Source of the DNA: Trichaptum fuscoviolaceum
Lineage: Eukaryota; Basidiomycota; Agaricomycetes; Hymenochaetales; Trichaptaceae
DNA length: 64,000 bases
Reading direction: 5' to 3'
Assembly: GCA_910574455.1 (NCBI GenBank)
Contig: CAJSYZ010000009.1
Coordinates: forward strand, 248,001-312,000
Position numbers and translations under genes: made by a program. Positions 48,520 through 59,413 of this stretch are shown in pieces. The notes under the pieces are model-generated. The model searched no databases and had not been told where the DNA came from. It saw only the letters and a program-made list of their open reading frames with translations. Each line of letters begins with the position of its first letter. The stretch's first letter is position 1.

Positions 48520-49439
48520 CTACATGTTAGGATTAATAATGTTTGTATTTTGAGCATTGAGCACAATAACACTGGGACCAGATCACTCACTGTCAGTGAA
48601 TTGGCCGATCCGCAAAGGGTGCGTTGCCTTCTTTGACATCTCGCAAGTGTTCAAAGTGAAGCGAGCGATTATAGTCAAGGTGGGGAACAAGGCGGATGCG
48701 ATGCGCACGAGACTGCGTGCATGTTGTGACCGTGGGTGTCGACGACTGGGTGCTGGGAGGTTGAGCGGCTAGTTGTGGTTGAGGTGTGACATTGTAAGGA
48801 GATCCACAATACCTCTCATCAAGATATGCAGTATAGGATGTCTTGAAGGTGCCAGTTTTCCCGGAACCGGGACGCTTCCGTGTCGTGCTTTGAAGATACC
48901 AGGAGCAGTGGCACCATACGTAGTTTTGTCCTCCAGCTTAACTACCACTTGCACCTCGCCGTTCTAGACGTTTTCCCCTTCCTGGTCTCCACTACCAGAA
49001 CAAGGAGAAGTCACACCATGATCGCTGTCAAAGCCCGCTGGAGAAGGTTGATCTAGGCTTTGAGTTATAACACTTCCGACACGACTGCTCCTCGAGCCCC
49101 TGCTTCTTTCTTCCTTCGCGCCTTTCGTCGCGAGCGTCATTTGTGCGATGAGTCCGAAGGGAGCTGCGGATGTTGCGGGTAGAGGAGCAAGGTGTGGAGG
49201 TTGCGGTGTTTTACGCCTTCCGCCTGCTGAGTTATGTTGTGAAGGATGCGCCGACCCTTCAGGAGCCGACCCGCCAAGCGTTGAAGAGGGTGAAGTGCCT
49301 GACAGTTCCCGTCTCTATTCCCTCGAAGCCATCTTCATCTGGGACCTGAACAGTAATTCCGACCTCGAACCTATCCTCAGAACCATTTCCTGACGGGTCC
49401 TTCTCCGCCACTCGAAAAGTACGCATTGTCAACTTCATC

Positions 49440-50645
49440 CCAGCCATCTTGCTCGTTTTCCTTCCGTGTCCCACTCCTCTTTCGCAAACGAACTGTTGTC
49501 AAGCAGTCCGCCGATTGTCTGGATAGATTCCCTTGCACGAGAAATCCATTCCTGAACTTCTTGGCGTGGCTTGGGTTGAATATACAAGCCTGACGCGCTA
49601 ACGTTCCCAGACGCAGAAGTGTTTGTTCCCGGGGTCCTTACATCAGACATGTTTCCTGTCGTGGGTGATGTTCCCTTGGAGGAGGAAGAGGCGAAATGGA
49701 TAGTGAGAAGCATGGAGGTTCGCCATGTTGAAGACGCTGGCGACCATTGGCATCCTCGAGTTGCTCCATTAGCTTTTGTGTTTGTGAAGCCTGATCTTGT
49801 ATTTGATTGAGCAAATGTTCGCGTTTTCTGACAAAAAAGAGTATTCAGCAAGCGAGAACGAAACAGACAAGTCGATCAAGAGTTGTTAATTCAAGAAAGA
49901 CGTGAAAAGTACACTTACGGTGGACCGTGGCTGCCACACTTTTTCCGGCCCGGAATCATACATTCGTGATTACCATCCAAACAACGCCTACAAGTATTTG
50001 GGTCTGTCGCGAACTCGCAACGCACTTTCAAGTTCCTGCATCAATCACAAGCACCTCTGTTTGACAAATTCATTAGCCAGCAAGAAGACAAACCAATCCC
50101 AAATCCACTGACACTTTTAGTTCCTGTTCTTGCGCTGGTTGTCCGATCGGACCACCATGTGCATCCTACATGGGCATGCTACTCATTCCGGGAAGCATTA
50201 CTGGCATCATGCCCGGTTGACCCATCTACTGGTGGTAAGCCGCGCCTCCCTGATAGCCCAATCCATCATGATATTGACTCTCATACTCATAAGCATTGCC
50301 GTATGACTCATAATTTGGATCCATCGTGTATCCCTCGATGCGGCCGGAATTTTGTCCTTGGTATTGTTCGAAGTCTGAATCCGGACCATGCCCTTGGCTC
50401 CCAGTCTCGGCCGCCGTATCTGCACGCCATCACTTGTTCACGCCTGGAGTATGTTGAGGGCTGAAGCACGCAGGAGGAAGGTAGTCTTGCTGCTGCTGCA
50501 TGGGTTGAGGTTGGGGACGCGATTGGTGAAGGCCAGAGTGTGGAGCTATACCCTCGACAAGCGGTGCGCCTGTCACAACTCCGGGCTGATGTGGAGGTAA
50601 ACCAGCCTGAGCGCAAGCAAATGTAAAAGATGAGTAGACATTCAT
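49440..50645 (-). pseudogene. decayed fragment of a Gln/Tyr/Pro-rich protein
   Basis: The minus strand reads SRPQPQPMQQQQDYLP near 50500, then in another frame FEQYQGQNSGRIEGYTMDPN near 50330 and YESYGNAYEYESQYHDGLGY near 50270. After a stop it reads MGQPGMMPVMLPGMSS near 50190, and further downstream QPKPRQEVQEWISRARESIQ near 49560. The composition is that of a prion-like or transcription-factor low-complexity region. The repeated frame changes and stops mean it is not an intact gene. The parent is not recognised. Confidence 0.5.
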
Positions 50646-50689
50646 TCAGTTAGTAAGATAGGATTAAGAAATAGCTTACAGCGAAGGCA

Positions 50690-52510
50690 TCACGTCCGCA
50701 ATAAGATCCACACCCTTCTGCTTCGACTAACGACCGACGAACATGAAAAGATCAGCCTTAGGGTCCTGACAAATACCAGCCCACTCCTGCGCCTGCCGCT
50801 TGTACTCCAGATGCCTCGCCTCTGCCTCCTCATCAACCTGAATGTCCTTAATCTGAACAGGCTGTTCATCCAAAGCAGCAATATCCGTTGAGTCTGGATT
50901 CGGGAGTCTACATGCTTGAGTGTCCAGAGCGCCGGATAACGCGCCCACGACCGTTTACCATACTTGTTAGACACACAAGCAACACCGATCGATTTCTGGT
51001 GCACACTGATGAATGCCGAACTGAACGTACTTCGTGCAGTGCTCCTTGCTGATATTTAATGTCGAGCACAGTTCCTTCATTTCCTCCTTCGTGCGTAGCG
51101 GCCACAGGCCCTGGAACTCTGCATTGTGGAGAGACAGGCGTACCGGGAGGACCATCGGGAAGAGATAGATAGCATCGAGTGCACCGTGGTAGTCATTAAT
51201 GTGATAGATATCAATCTGCGGGTAGCTCCTGACGGTCGCTGCGATAGCCTGGTTCCACGACAAGTAGAAGATGGCCGAGCTGAGGTCCTCCATACGCGCA
51301 GGATATGGGACCGCCTTTGTCTGCGCACGGAATGACGGCGAGTCGAGGATGACGTATGTGATGTTGTCGAGAACATGCGTCTCAACCTCGATGAGGTACG
51401 GCTCGCCGAAGATTATGACTTCAATAGGTTCTGCGGGATCACCGGCGGGTACTCGATATCCTTCACCTTCGGTACAACCCAGATTAGGTCCACGTCCGAC
51501 ATTGCCTTGCCCATCAACGAACTCATCACACCAAGACCACCGATCTTGACCTTCAACTTCCCAATGAGCACCGTCCACCGCTTATTATTGTCTTCTGGTC
51601 GGTCGATGATGTCGCCTGTATACTCGTCTCCATGGGATCGAGTGCGTTTCCGACATCGGCGACGTATGTACATGATAACGCCCACGGCGCTCTCTTCACG
51701 CGACTCAAGGCATCACCGCAGCCAGTGTCCACGCGAGTTGTGGGTGCGGTGGGGTACTGATGTTCAAGTAGTTGGGCGCAGCCGAATAGGGCGGGAGGCG
51801 ATCCATTACGCAGTCGCCGTCCGTGTCGCCGTAGAAGTAGTCATCGAAGCCAAACACGTTGAGCTGAAGGTACATCGGCCATGTACTCATGATCTCGAGC
51901 TCCTAGCATCCGTCGGCGGTATTGACCATCTGGAAGTTCACTCCTCTGTCGAAACCCCATGTGTTGACTGGAGCACGGGCGAGGAACTGGGGGACACGGC
52001 ACTGGTGAATATAATTTCTGTCCACATGTACAACAGTATAGACCGATGTAGCATCACCAGACCAGTCAAACGCAGATTGAATCAGCAAGCACACTGAGCA
52101 CTTATAGGAATAAAAAGTGCTTACATTGCACAATAATATGCTCGCCCGTCCATCAATTTTCGTCATCATCAAATAAGCTGTTGTCTATACTCGTCACATC
52201 CTCATAAGCCGCCCACGTCGCCCAGCTCTGTCCATAATTCCAACGAGTACCCGAGCATATCCGCGCTCAGCGCCTGGTGCGTGAACAGATACTTCCCAGA
52301 GCCTGAGTCGAACCCGAACGCATTGTTGTCGTAGTCCTCAGAGGGGAGATCATGGGATTGCGCGCGAAGCCCTCGCGCTGAAGGAGATGGTCGCGTGCAT
52401 TCGGTTGACAGTGGACATTGGCAAGGCGCCGTTCTGCGAACGCGGGTTGTCCACAATGATGTCGGTAATCGTCAGCTTGTTGTGGTCGCTGGTGAGGGAT
52501 TCCAATACTT
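50690..52510 (-). pseudogene. fragment of an alpha-1,3-glucan synthase (Ags-type), multiply broken
   Basis: Read 5' to 3' on the minus strand, in changing frames: LPSEDYDNNAFGFDSGSGKY and ADMLGYSLELWTELGD (about 52210-52380), IHQCRVPQFLARAPVNTWGF (51960-52020), NVFGFDDYFYGDTDGDCVMD (51800-51870), KIGGLGVMSSLMGKAMSDVD (51490-51560), AEPIEVIIFGEPYLIEVETH, IDIYHINDYHGALDAIYLFP, SLHNAEFQGLWPLRTKEEMK, KYGKRSWARYPALWTLKHVD (about 50940) and QAQEWAGICQDPKADLFMFV (about 50750). These are the extracellular linker and the start of the glycogen-synthase-like domain of fungal cell-wall alpha-1,3-glucan synthase. A one-base loss near 51445, an internal deletion after KYVQFG and other frame changes, plus missing ends, make it a relic. 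Confidence 0.9.
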
Positions 52511-52902
52511 CTCGATGGCGCTTCCGTTGCTGTTAGTAAGTAATAAGTAATAATAGTAATCAAATTCGGCCACAAGTAAGTACTTAGTACATCATATATG
52601 TACATACAAATATTATAAGTTTTAGACTTTACTCAGGCTACAAGTACTTACTACTAGTAGTAGTAGATTAAGAGTTATTTTTCCACGATTTTCGCCAGTT
52701 CAAGTTGTGCAGGTGCGATTTACTTTGTCTTCAAGTTTTTGTGCCAGATTTGTGGCACTTAAAAAGGGAGACAGCCCTTCTAGTTTCTCATTACACACAA
52801 CATCAGAAAGACAGATATCAGAGGTTCAACACACTGTGACCGTATGTGTATTGGTTACCAATAGCTCATCAATAAACTTATGAGGACCTCAACTGTAGTG
52901 AC
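52511..52902. other. intergenic / upstream of the disrupted deaminase locus
   Basis: No gene. TACTA-C-TAGTA lies at 52649-52659 in a CTA/TAG microsatellite. The segment 52700-52900 presumably held the promoter of the locus beginning at 52903. Confidence 0.45.
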
Positions 52903-53255
52903 ATGAAGCATGAGCAACTAAAGATGATTGCAAGGCAGAATGAGGAGCAATCCGGGCAGCTTGCGGTATCCGCTGGCATCCGCGTCTTCTCTAAGCTCGA
53001 GAACAACTTCTCAATCAAATACGAATATCCTCCCTTCGAGGTGCCGAAGCCCTCAGATATTGATCCGGAATCCTTGCACATACTGAACTGTATTGCTATG
53101 TTCTTTGCACAGACAAGTCAAGACTCGGCCGCAGTGACAATGTCAAAGGACTTGAAGGGAGATGTGCTCTACGTGCATGTTTCGATTAATCACAATAAAA
53201 TTGGGGTAAACTATTGTGAACAGGCAGTATCATTTTTGTGATGCATTCATGAAGC

Positions 53256-55793
53256 TGTCGGGATCCCCCAGGACCCCAACATGTCTAAGGCAATCCCGAA
53301 CAGAACCCGGTATACTGAAACCCGAAATCGCGACCTTGGCTAGATCCCGAAAGGATCCCCCGCTCTCTGATCCCAGAAGAACCTCTGCTTCGCCATGCAT
53401 TCTCCTGCTAAAGAGTTCCGCCCCGCTACGACCTCCTCGCCCCTGCTTGTCCTCGCCCACGTCTCCTCGTCAGTCCCCCGCCTCGTCCCCGTGTCTCGAT
53501 CCATCCCTAGCCCGCCTCGTCGTTCCCCCGACTCTAGGATGATCCCCCGCTCGCTCCCCGCTCCCGTCATGCTCTGTTCCCCGCCCCAGCGAACCCCGTA
53601 CCTCGCCATAGTCCCGAAGTCACTCACCATAGCCACAGCCATAGCCATAGCCTGCCAAAGCCATAGCCATAGCCATAGCTATCCCAGACCTCGTAGGTTC
53701 TCGACTATGCCCGGATACCAGATCCCGGCCTCGCGTCCACAGTCATGAAGTGCAGTTAGGAGATTGATCCACTGCGTCCAAAGCCGACCTCTGTCTGGCC
53801 TTGAGTAAGCCAACACGACAGCAGGTCAAGGATTGCTGTCCCGCAATCCTGCCCGGTCACGAACCCTGCCCTGCGCTCGTCCTGCCACGGTGCCCTAGCT
53901 AACCCCTTCGACATCCTGTGCCTCTCGACCTGCCCTTGTTCGTCCACAGCCTGCCCCGCCAGGAATCCCGCCTCGCCGCGAACGCTGTCAAGCGTCCCCT
54001 CTGACAATCCCGCAACCCACGCTCGTTCACGGTTGGAGTCCTGTCAAGACTCCCCCACTCGTCCCGGTTGGAGTCCCGCCAAACTCCCCCCGCTCGTTTC
54101 CCGACTAGAGTCTCGCCAGACTCCCCCGCTCATTCCCGGTAGAAACCCCGCTCGCTTCCCGGTTGGGATCCCACTCCTTTCCCCAGCACGATCCCAGTCG
54201 AAAACCCGTTCGTTTCCCGCCTCGCGTCCCGTCTCGAATCCCTGCGCAAATCCCTCGCAGGATTCCCGCCTTCGATCCCGCCGTGATTCCCATCGCAACC
54301 CCAGCTAAGTTCCCGCTCTGATTCCCGAAGGATTCCCGCTACGATTCCCGGTCGAACCCTGTCTCGATTCCCAGTCGAAACCCAAACTCGATTCCCGGTC
54401 TAAACCCGAACTCGATTCCCAGTCGAAACCCGAACTCGAAACCCGGTCGAAACCCGAACCAGAGTCCCTGCATGATCCCGTCACGAATCACGCGAGTTTC
54501 CCGTCGTCCAAGGGAAACCCCTTAGCTTCCCCGCTCCTCGATGCTAACCTCGTCTTGAGATAGCCCCAGGTGATTGGCCTGGCCACGCACGTGCCAGCCA
54601 ACTAGTCTCGTTAGTAGCGCCCTGTCCCGGCCCGCAGACCACATTCCCGCCACCCCGTGTGCGGGATTGATCTCATTGTCCGCAAGGACTCGAACCCCGT
54701 CCTTAGTCGCCCTGCCCCGCGCGCGCCTCGCGATTAGGCTTCGTTATGACATCGAAGCACCGGCTTCTTCGAAGTTGGTCCCTGTCGATCTCCCGCGACC
54801 CTGATCCACGCCAGAAGTTGCCTGCAACTTATCCCGAGACGATGTATGCATTACATCCGCCCCCCACGTTCGTTACCCCGCTGCCTGTGCGCCAGCTTGA
54901 TACCTTGCGCACAATTACATTCCTTTAGTTCTCTTTGTTTCACTTGACCATGCTTCACGCTCGTTCCCTTAGATCTTGCCCAGATGTTCCCGCACCGAAT
55001 CCCGAATCCCGGATTCACGTCACTGTATGCGCGGCCTTCGCCCGCAAGATTGTGTAACTAGTTAATTGCGCGTTTGTGCATGCCCGTTCCCTGTAGATTC
55101 TGCCCAGTAGATAAATACCTGTCGCCACCGTAAGGAGCACTCACTTTTGTCCTCTTGTCGAGTGCTTCCTTAGGTGTGTTTCTGTCTTGTCTCTAGTGTA
55201 GTTTTACAATGCTGACTTGTCGAGTGCTTCCTTAGGTGGAACCTCCTCCTGATACAGAAGTGTTGCCTTGAGATCCCGGTTATCCTGAGCTCTCTGCTCC
55301 CGTCCTGAGCACGCCTGCTCTCTGGCTCTCTTGTCTCTGTCTTGTCCCGGATCCCGCTCTGCGAATCCCGCTCTGAGTCCTGCCCAGAATCCCGCTCTGA
55401 GATTCCCGCCAGAATCCGCTCTGCGATTCCCGCCAAAGTTTCGAACGATTCCCGCTCTGCGATCCCCGCACGAATCCAGATTCCCGCACGAATCCAGATT
55501 CCCGCGCGAATCCAGATTCCCGCCAGAATCCCGCGTTGCATTTCCCCGCGTCTCGACTCTGTTCCCCCGCGCCTCGACTCTGCCTTCCCCGCCTCGACTC
55601 TGACTCCGTCCCGTCCTCGCCTTGAGCCCCCTTGCGTCTCGCCCCCGTAGCCCCGCTCCCCGCGCGACTCCGTTGGCGTTGTAGCGTCCTTAACGGTTCC
55701 CCTTCGCCTTCTCCGCTGCCGCGCGCTCTCCCAGGCCTTGCCCCGGAAGCCGCTAACGCGCCCCGGCCCCCAGGTTCCCCCCAGGTCGTAACA
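53256..55793 (+). mobile_element. solo LTR, about 2.5 kb, with 5-bp target duplication
   Basis: The element starts TGTCGGGATCCC and ends GTCGTAACA (TG...CA ends) and is flanked by GAAGC at 53251-53255 and again at 55794-55798. There is no internal gag/pol, so it is a solo LTR left by recombination. The inner part is full of degenerate TCCCGC-type words, including short tandem repeats. The segment 54937-55793 is repeated in inverted orientation at 61876-62741. The plus orientation is inferred from the shared GTAAGGAGCAC...GAGTGCTTCCTTAGG segment, which is also found in the LTR at 62742-63573 ahead of gag. Confidence 0.88.
53626..53684. repeat. (CATAGC)n microsatellite inside the solo LTR
   Basis: Imperfect tandem hexamer ATAGCC/CATAGC, about nine units, interrupted once by CTGCCAAAG. 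Confidence 0.85.
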
Positions 55794-56433
55794 GAAGCAA
55801 TTAATTTACAGACCAAAAGCAGTGAGCTAGCCGAGTCAGAGGAAGGCAAACGGTATAAGCTCTTGATGAGCTCTGTCGTCAAAAATTGCTGGCCCATGAT
55901 CCGTCACAGATTGATGCTTTTAAAGGCTGCTATTACCCGTGCGGGAGGCACAGACTCGGTGATCAAGTGTTGGAATAGCCTCAAGTTTTTGGAAGAGACG
56001 ACTTCAGGCTCGGTTAATACACAGTCCCTTTTGAAAAGGCACTTGGAAAGCTTGTTTAATGCAGCTATCCCAGATACAAACAAAACAGATGACAGAGCCC
56101 AGGATACGCGTATCACATGTCTTTCCACCACGATCAAAGCCTGCAGTGGTCTGATCGATCTCCATTTCATACCTGATCCAGATAACAAGAAGTGGTATAG
56201 CAGTTGCGAGTACGGAAACTACCAGATTCTTGATGAAATATTCCGCTGCCTCCATTCAGTTGCAAGATGGAATTCCAGCACCTCAATACTCTTATCCAAC
56301 CTCACGGTTTATCATATTCCAACACATTGACTTATATAAATCCAACCCCTTATAGTACATAAATCTGACAATTATAATGGCTATATCCAACATTATAAAA
56401 GCCATATCCAACATTTTAGAAGTATTATCCGAC

Positions 56434-57022
56434 TAGTGTTGCTAAAGTTCAGTTCAGTTCAGTTCAGACCCCTTTTGGTCCAAACCCCAAACTGAACTGT
56501 TTGGATTTTCCAGCCTTGGCCTGAACCCCAACTGAACTCAAAGTTCAGTTCAGTTCAGTTCAGCCAGCCCAAATTCTGGCTGAACCCGGTTTGAACCCGG
56601 TTCAAGTATATATTTTTAGAAAGCCTTAGTACATACCATATATGGAAATTTTGTAATATAATCCCATCTGAACCGGGTTCAAACTGAGTTCAGACTCAGT
56701 TCAGCAATAAACCTTAGTACAATTAGTACATTTTGTACATAGATTCTGCTTAATGTTAATAAGTTTCACTTTTAATTAGCATTCTAAGTACTTTATAGTT
56801 GTCAAACTATAAAGTTTTTGATCTTGAAAGAGTGGGAAAGTTACCTGAAGTTCAGGGTTCGAACCCGGTTCAAACCAGGTTCAGCATTTCTCCGGAGGCC
56901 TGAACCCCAAACTGAACTCAAGTTCAAAATCTGAGATTTCTCTGAACCTGAACCTGAACCTGGTTCAGTTCGGAGTTCAAACCCAGTTCAGGCCTATCCT
57001 GAACCGAACTTTAGCAACACTA
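56434..57022. mobile_element. hAT-like MITE, 589 bp, with 8-bp target duplication
   Basis: Ends TAGTGTTGCTAAAGTTCAGT and, inverted, TAGTGTTGCTAAAGTTCGGT: a 20-bp terminal inverted repeat with one mismatch. It is flanked by TATCCGAC at 56426-56433 and 57023-57030. The subterminal (AGTTC)n repeats occur in both orientations. No coding capacity. The 8-bp duplication and TAGNG-type end fit the hAT superfamily. Confidence 0.93.
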
Positions 57023-57270
57023 TATCCGACAACTTAAGAAATAATATCTGACATTTTGAGAATCAATATCTGACAATTTGAGTTATCTAAATCCAACCTC
57101 GGTATCTACAAGAATCCAACCCTTCAATGTATGTATTTCTGACCCTTTATAGTATCCAATTCCAACCCTTCAAAGTATTTAAATTCAACCTCTCAAAGTA
57201 TGCAAATTCAACCTCTCAAAAGTATGTAAATCCAACAACAGGTGTATGTAAATCCAACCCTCCGTATACC

Positions 57271-59413
57271 CGAACCTCAAACCTCGCTCACGACAGCAGC
57301 AGCAATAATCATGATCTCCCTCTGCTTATTTTCAAAGAGGTTCACACTTTGATAGTCTTGCTTATGTCAAACATGGTGTGCGCTTGAGCAGCACCAACTG
57401 GGCTGTCATCAATCAGGCCAACGCCAACAGGACAATCTTTTGTTCAGCAAGTAAGGAGGTATATCTCACATACATCAGTCTTGAGATGCAGATAGTTGTC
57501 GGGTGCGCTATGTCAACTGGAGAGCCATAATTCTCCTACAGCCCACCTGGCAATGACCCAATCCAAGATGGATCCCAGACCGGCAGGATAGTAAGTATCT
57601 TTGCGGAGATCGACACCATTGGAGATCTTTATTCGTCCGATGAGAAGTCATCCGAAGGACAAACCCATATGTCAGTGATATTACTAGCTACCGAGCCAAG
57701 TGCTAGTACTTGCCATTGCTTGGGATGCCAGCGTCTGGGTAACCTGACATGGTGTGTGCTGCCTATTCTCCCCTTTCTCTTTGCTCATGTCACATCACTC
57801 CCAAGGAACTTCGCAACAACAAACTCATCAGCAATTTACAGCTCTACAACCACTCCAACTCCGCCTATCGTGTTCTAGCCATTCAGGCTCTCTGCTTCGT
57901 TACTATCTGCACCATTTGACTCGAGTGGTGTCTGCTCGACACTACCTTTCATTCAACCTTTGAACCTCAATAGAAAGTACCCCTGTTCCTTGACAACCTG
58001 TTTTCGCCGCCCGTGCCACCCAATCAGTGGCCGGACCAGCCCAGTTATTGCTATTCACACACCCCAACCCCCAAAACATCCGCCAAGTTCTTGTGCTACT
58101 CGTCGACTAATTCACCTCCTTTGACAATTCTGTGCATGGGGTGTTGCTTCTGATGCACCCCGGACAACCCTCCATCGATGTGTCACTCATCAATGTACAC
58201 TCCGCCATGCCAGCATATACTCCGTCACGACTCCTAAGGATACTGATTCGCAGGGCAATTAGAGTTGGCATTGTTTGCTCCACATTGCCAGTATAGTAGA
58301 GGCTTTTTAATACATTGTAAGCAGCACTTTTCTTCGACCTTCGATCACATACTAAACCTGAGAGTTAGTGTACGCCACGGGTCCATTAGTTTAGACAGCA
58401 GTCCCCCTTCCGAAAACGTTAGTTTGTTCTTCTACTGTTCTTGAATAACATTCTAACTATCAGAAGCAGTGTAGGAAGTTGCCACCCAGATATCCATAAT
58501 CCTGGGTTCAATTGAGTTGGCTTTGTCTACTCAACATTGCCAGTATAGCAGAGGCTTTTTCTTTGATTGTAGGCAGCACATTTCTTCGACCCTTGCTCAC
58601 ATGCTAAACGTCAGAGTTAGTGTAAGCCTCTGGTCCATTAGCTTGGACGGTAGTCCCCCTTCTGAAAACGTGAGTTTTTTTATCTTCTTCTTTTCTTGTA
58701 ATGCAGTCTAACTGTCAGACGCAGTGTAGGAAGTTGCCACCCATAGTCCTGGGTCCGATCCTGAGTCCAATCTGTTAAGTGGCAGACCACCTCTGAAAAT
58801 GTGAGCATTTACACTCTTATTTGCTTGTTACCTTTCTCACCCTCAGTCTAGGAAGTTTGCCATCTAGTCTTCAACAACCATCCTGGTGCAGATACCGACA
58901 CACCCGAGTTTGCGTCCACTGAGCAACCTTGTTAATCATCCGCTACCGCTCCCGTCACGCAAGTTTCTCGGGTTTCTGATATTTGCCTGTCAGCGACCTA
59001 CGATACATGCGACCTGTTGGGCTAGCGTCAAACACACCCTTGCTTGCCAGTGACAAGATCCTGGCAAGCGTTGTGTCAAGTCCCGTGATGCACGACAATT
59101 ACTACTTGCTGCCCCTCTTCAAAATTGTGCGTGCACCTGTCTTTTGTTACGCGCTGTCATCCTAACTCCTCATAACAGTGATCAAAAGGTACCCATTCCA
59201 GCAGTTATCAGCAGCCAAGAAAGCAGGGTACCAAAGAAGTCATCAAGAGTAGAGCCACCCTGTCCTGAGGTCTCAAGAGTCTCGAGTCTAGCAATGGAAT
59301 CCAAGTGGTGACCAGTCAATCAACCCTCTCACCCACTCCCTGTGGTACCTTGTCAACAGCAGGACCGTGCGCAGTCCTGCTGAGGGAATTGCCTAGGCCA
59401 TGCATTTCCTCAT
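57271..59413. other. interior of the non-autonomous element, no gene recognised
   Basis: Open stretches are short. Apart from the 252-bp duplication at 58288-58791 nothing was recognised. Confidence 0.45.
58288..58791. repeat. diverged tandem duplication, 252-bp period
   Basis: The segment from CCAGTATAGTAGAGGC (58288) recurs from CCAGTATAGCAGAGGC (58540). Matching runs continue through TTCTTCGACC, GAGTTAGTGTA, GGTCCATTAG and AGTGTAGGAAGTTGCCACCCA. A short third start follows (TAGTCCTGGGTCCGATCC near 58746). Confidence 0.85.

Larger units (their letters stand above)
52903..56300 (+). pseudogene. OTT_1508-like deaminase family gene, broken by a stop codon, an LTR insertion and loss of its 3' half
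   Basis: The first part (52903-53255) reads SGQLAVSAGIRVFSKLENNF and HILNCIAMFFAQTSQDSAAV, closely like the intact gene at 43688-45235. An in-frame TGA occurs at 53239-53241. An LTR then sits at 53256-55793, and the family sequence resumes at 55794 in the same frame (VVKNCWPMIRHRLMLLKAAI, IDLHFIPDPDNKKWYS). Similarity is lost near 56290, where AT-rich transposon DNA begins, so the deaminase motifs (HxE, CxxC) are absent. The stop aligns with an Asn codon of the intact paralogue. Three independent lesions make this a clear pseudogene. Confidence 0.9.
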
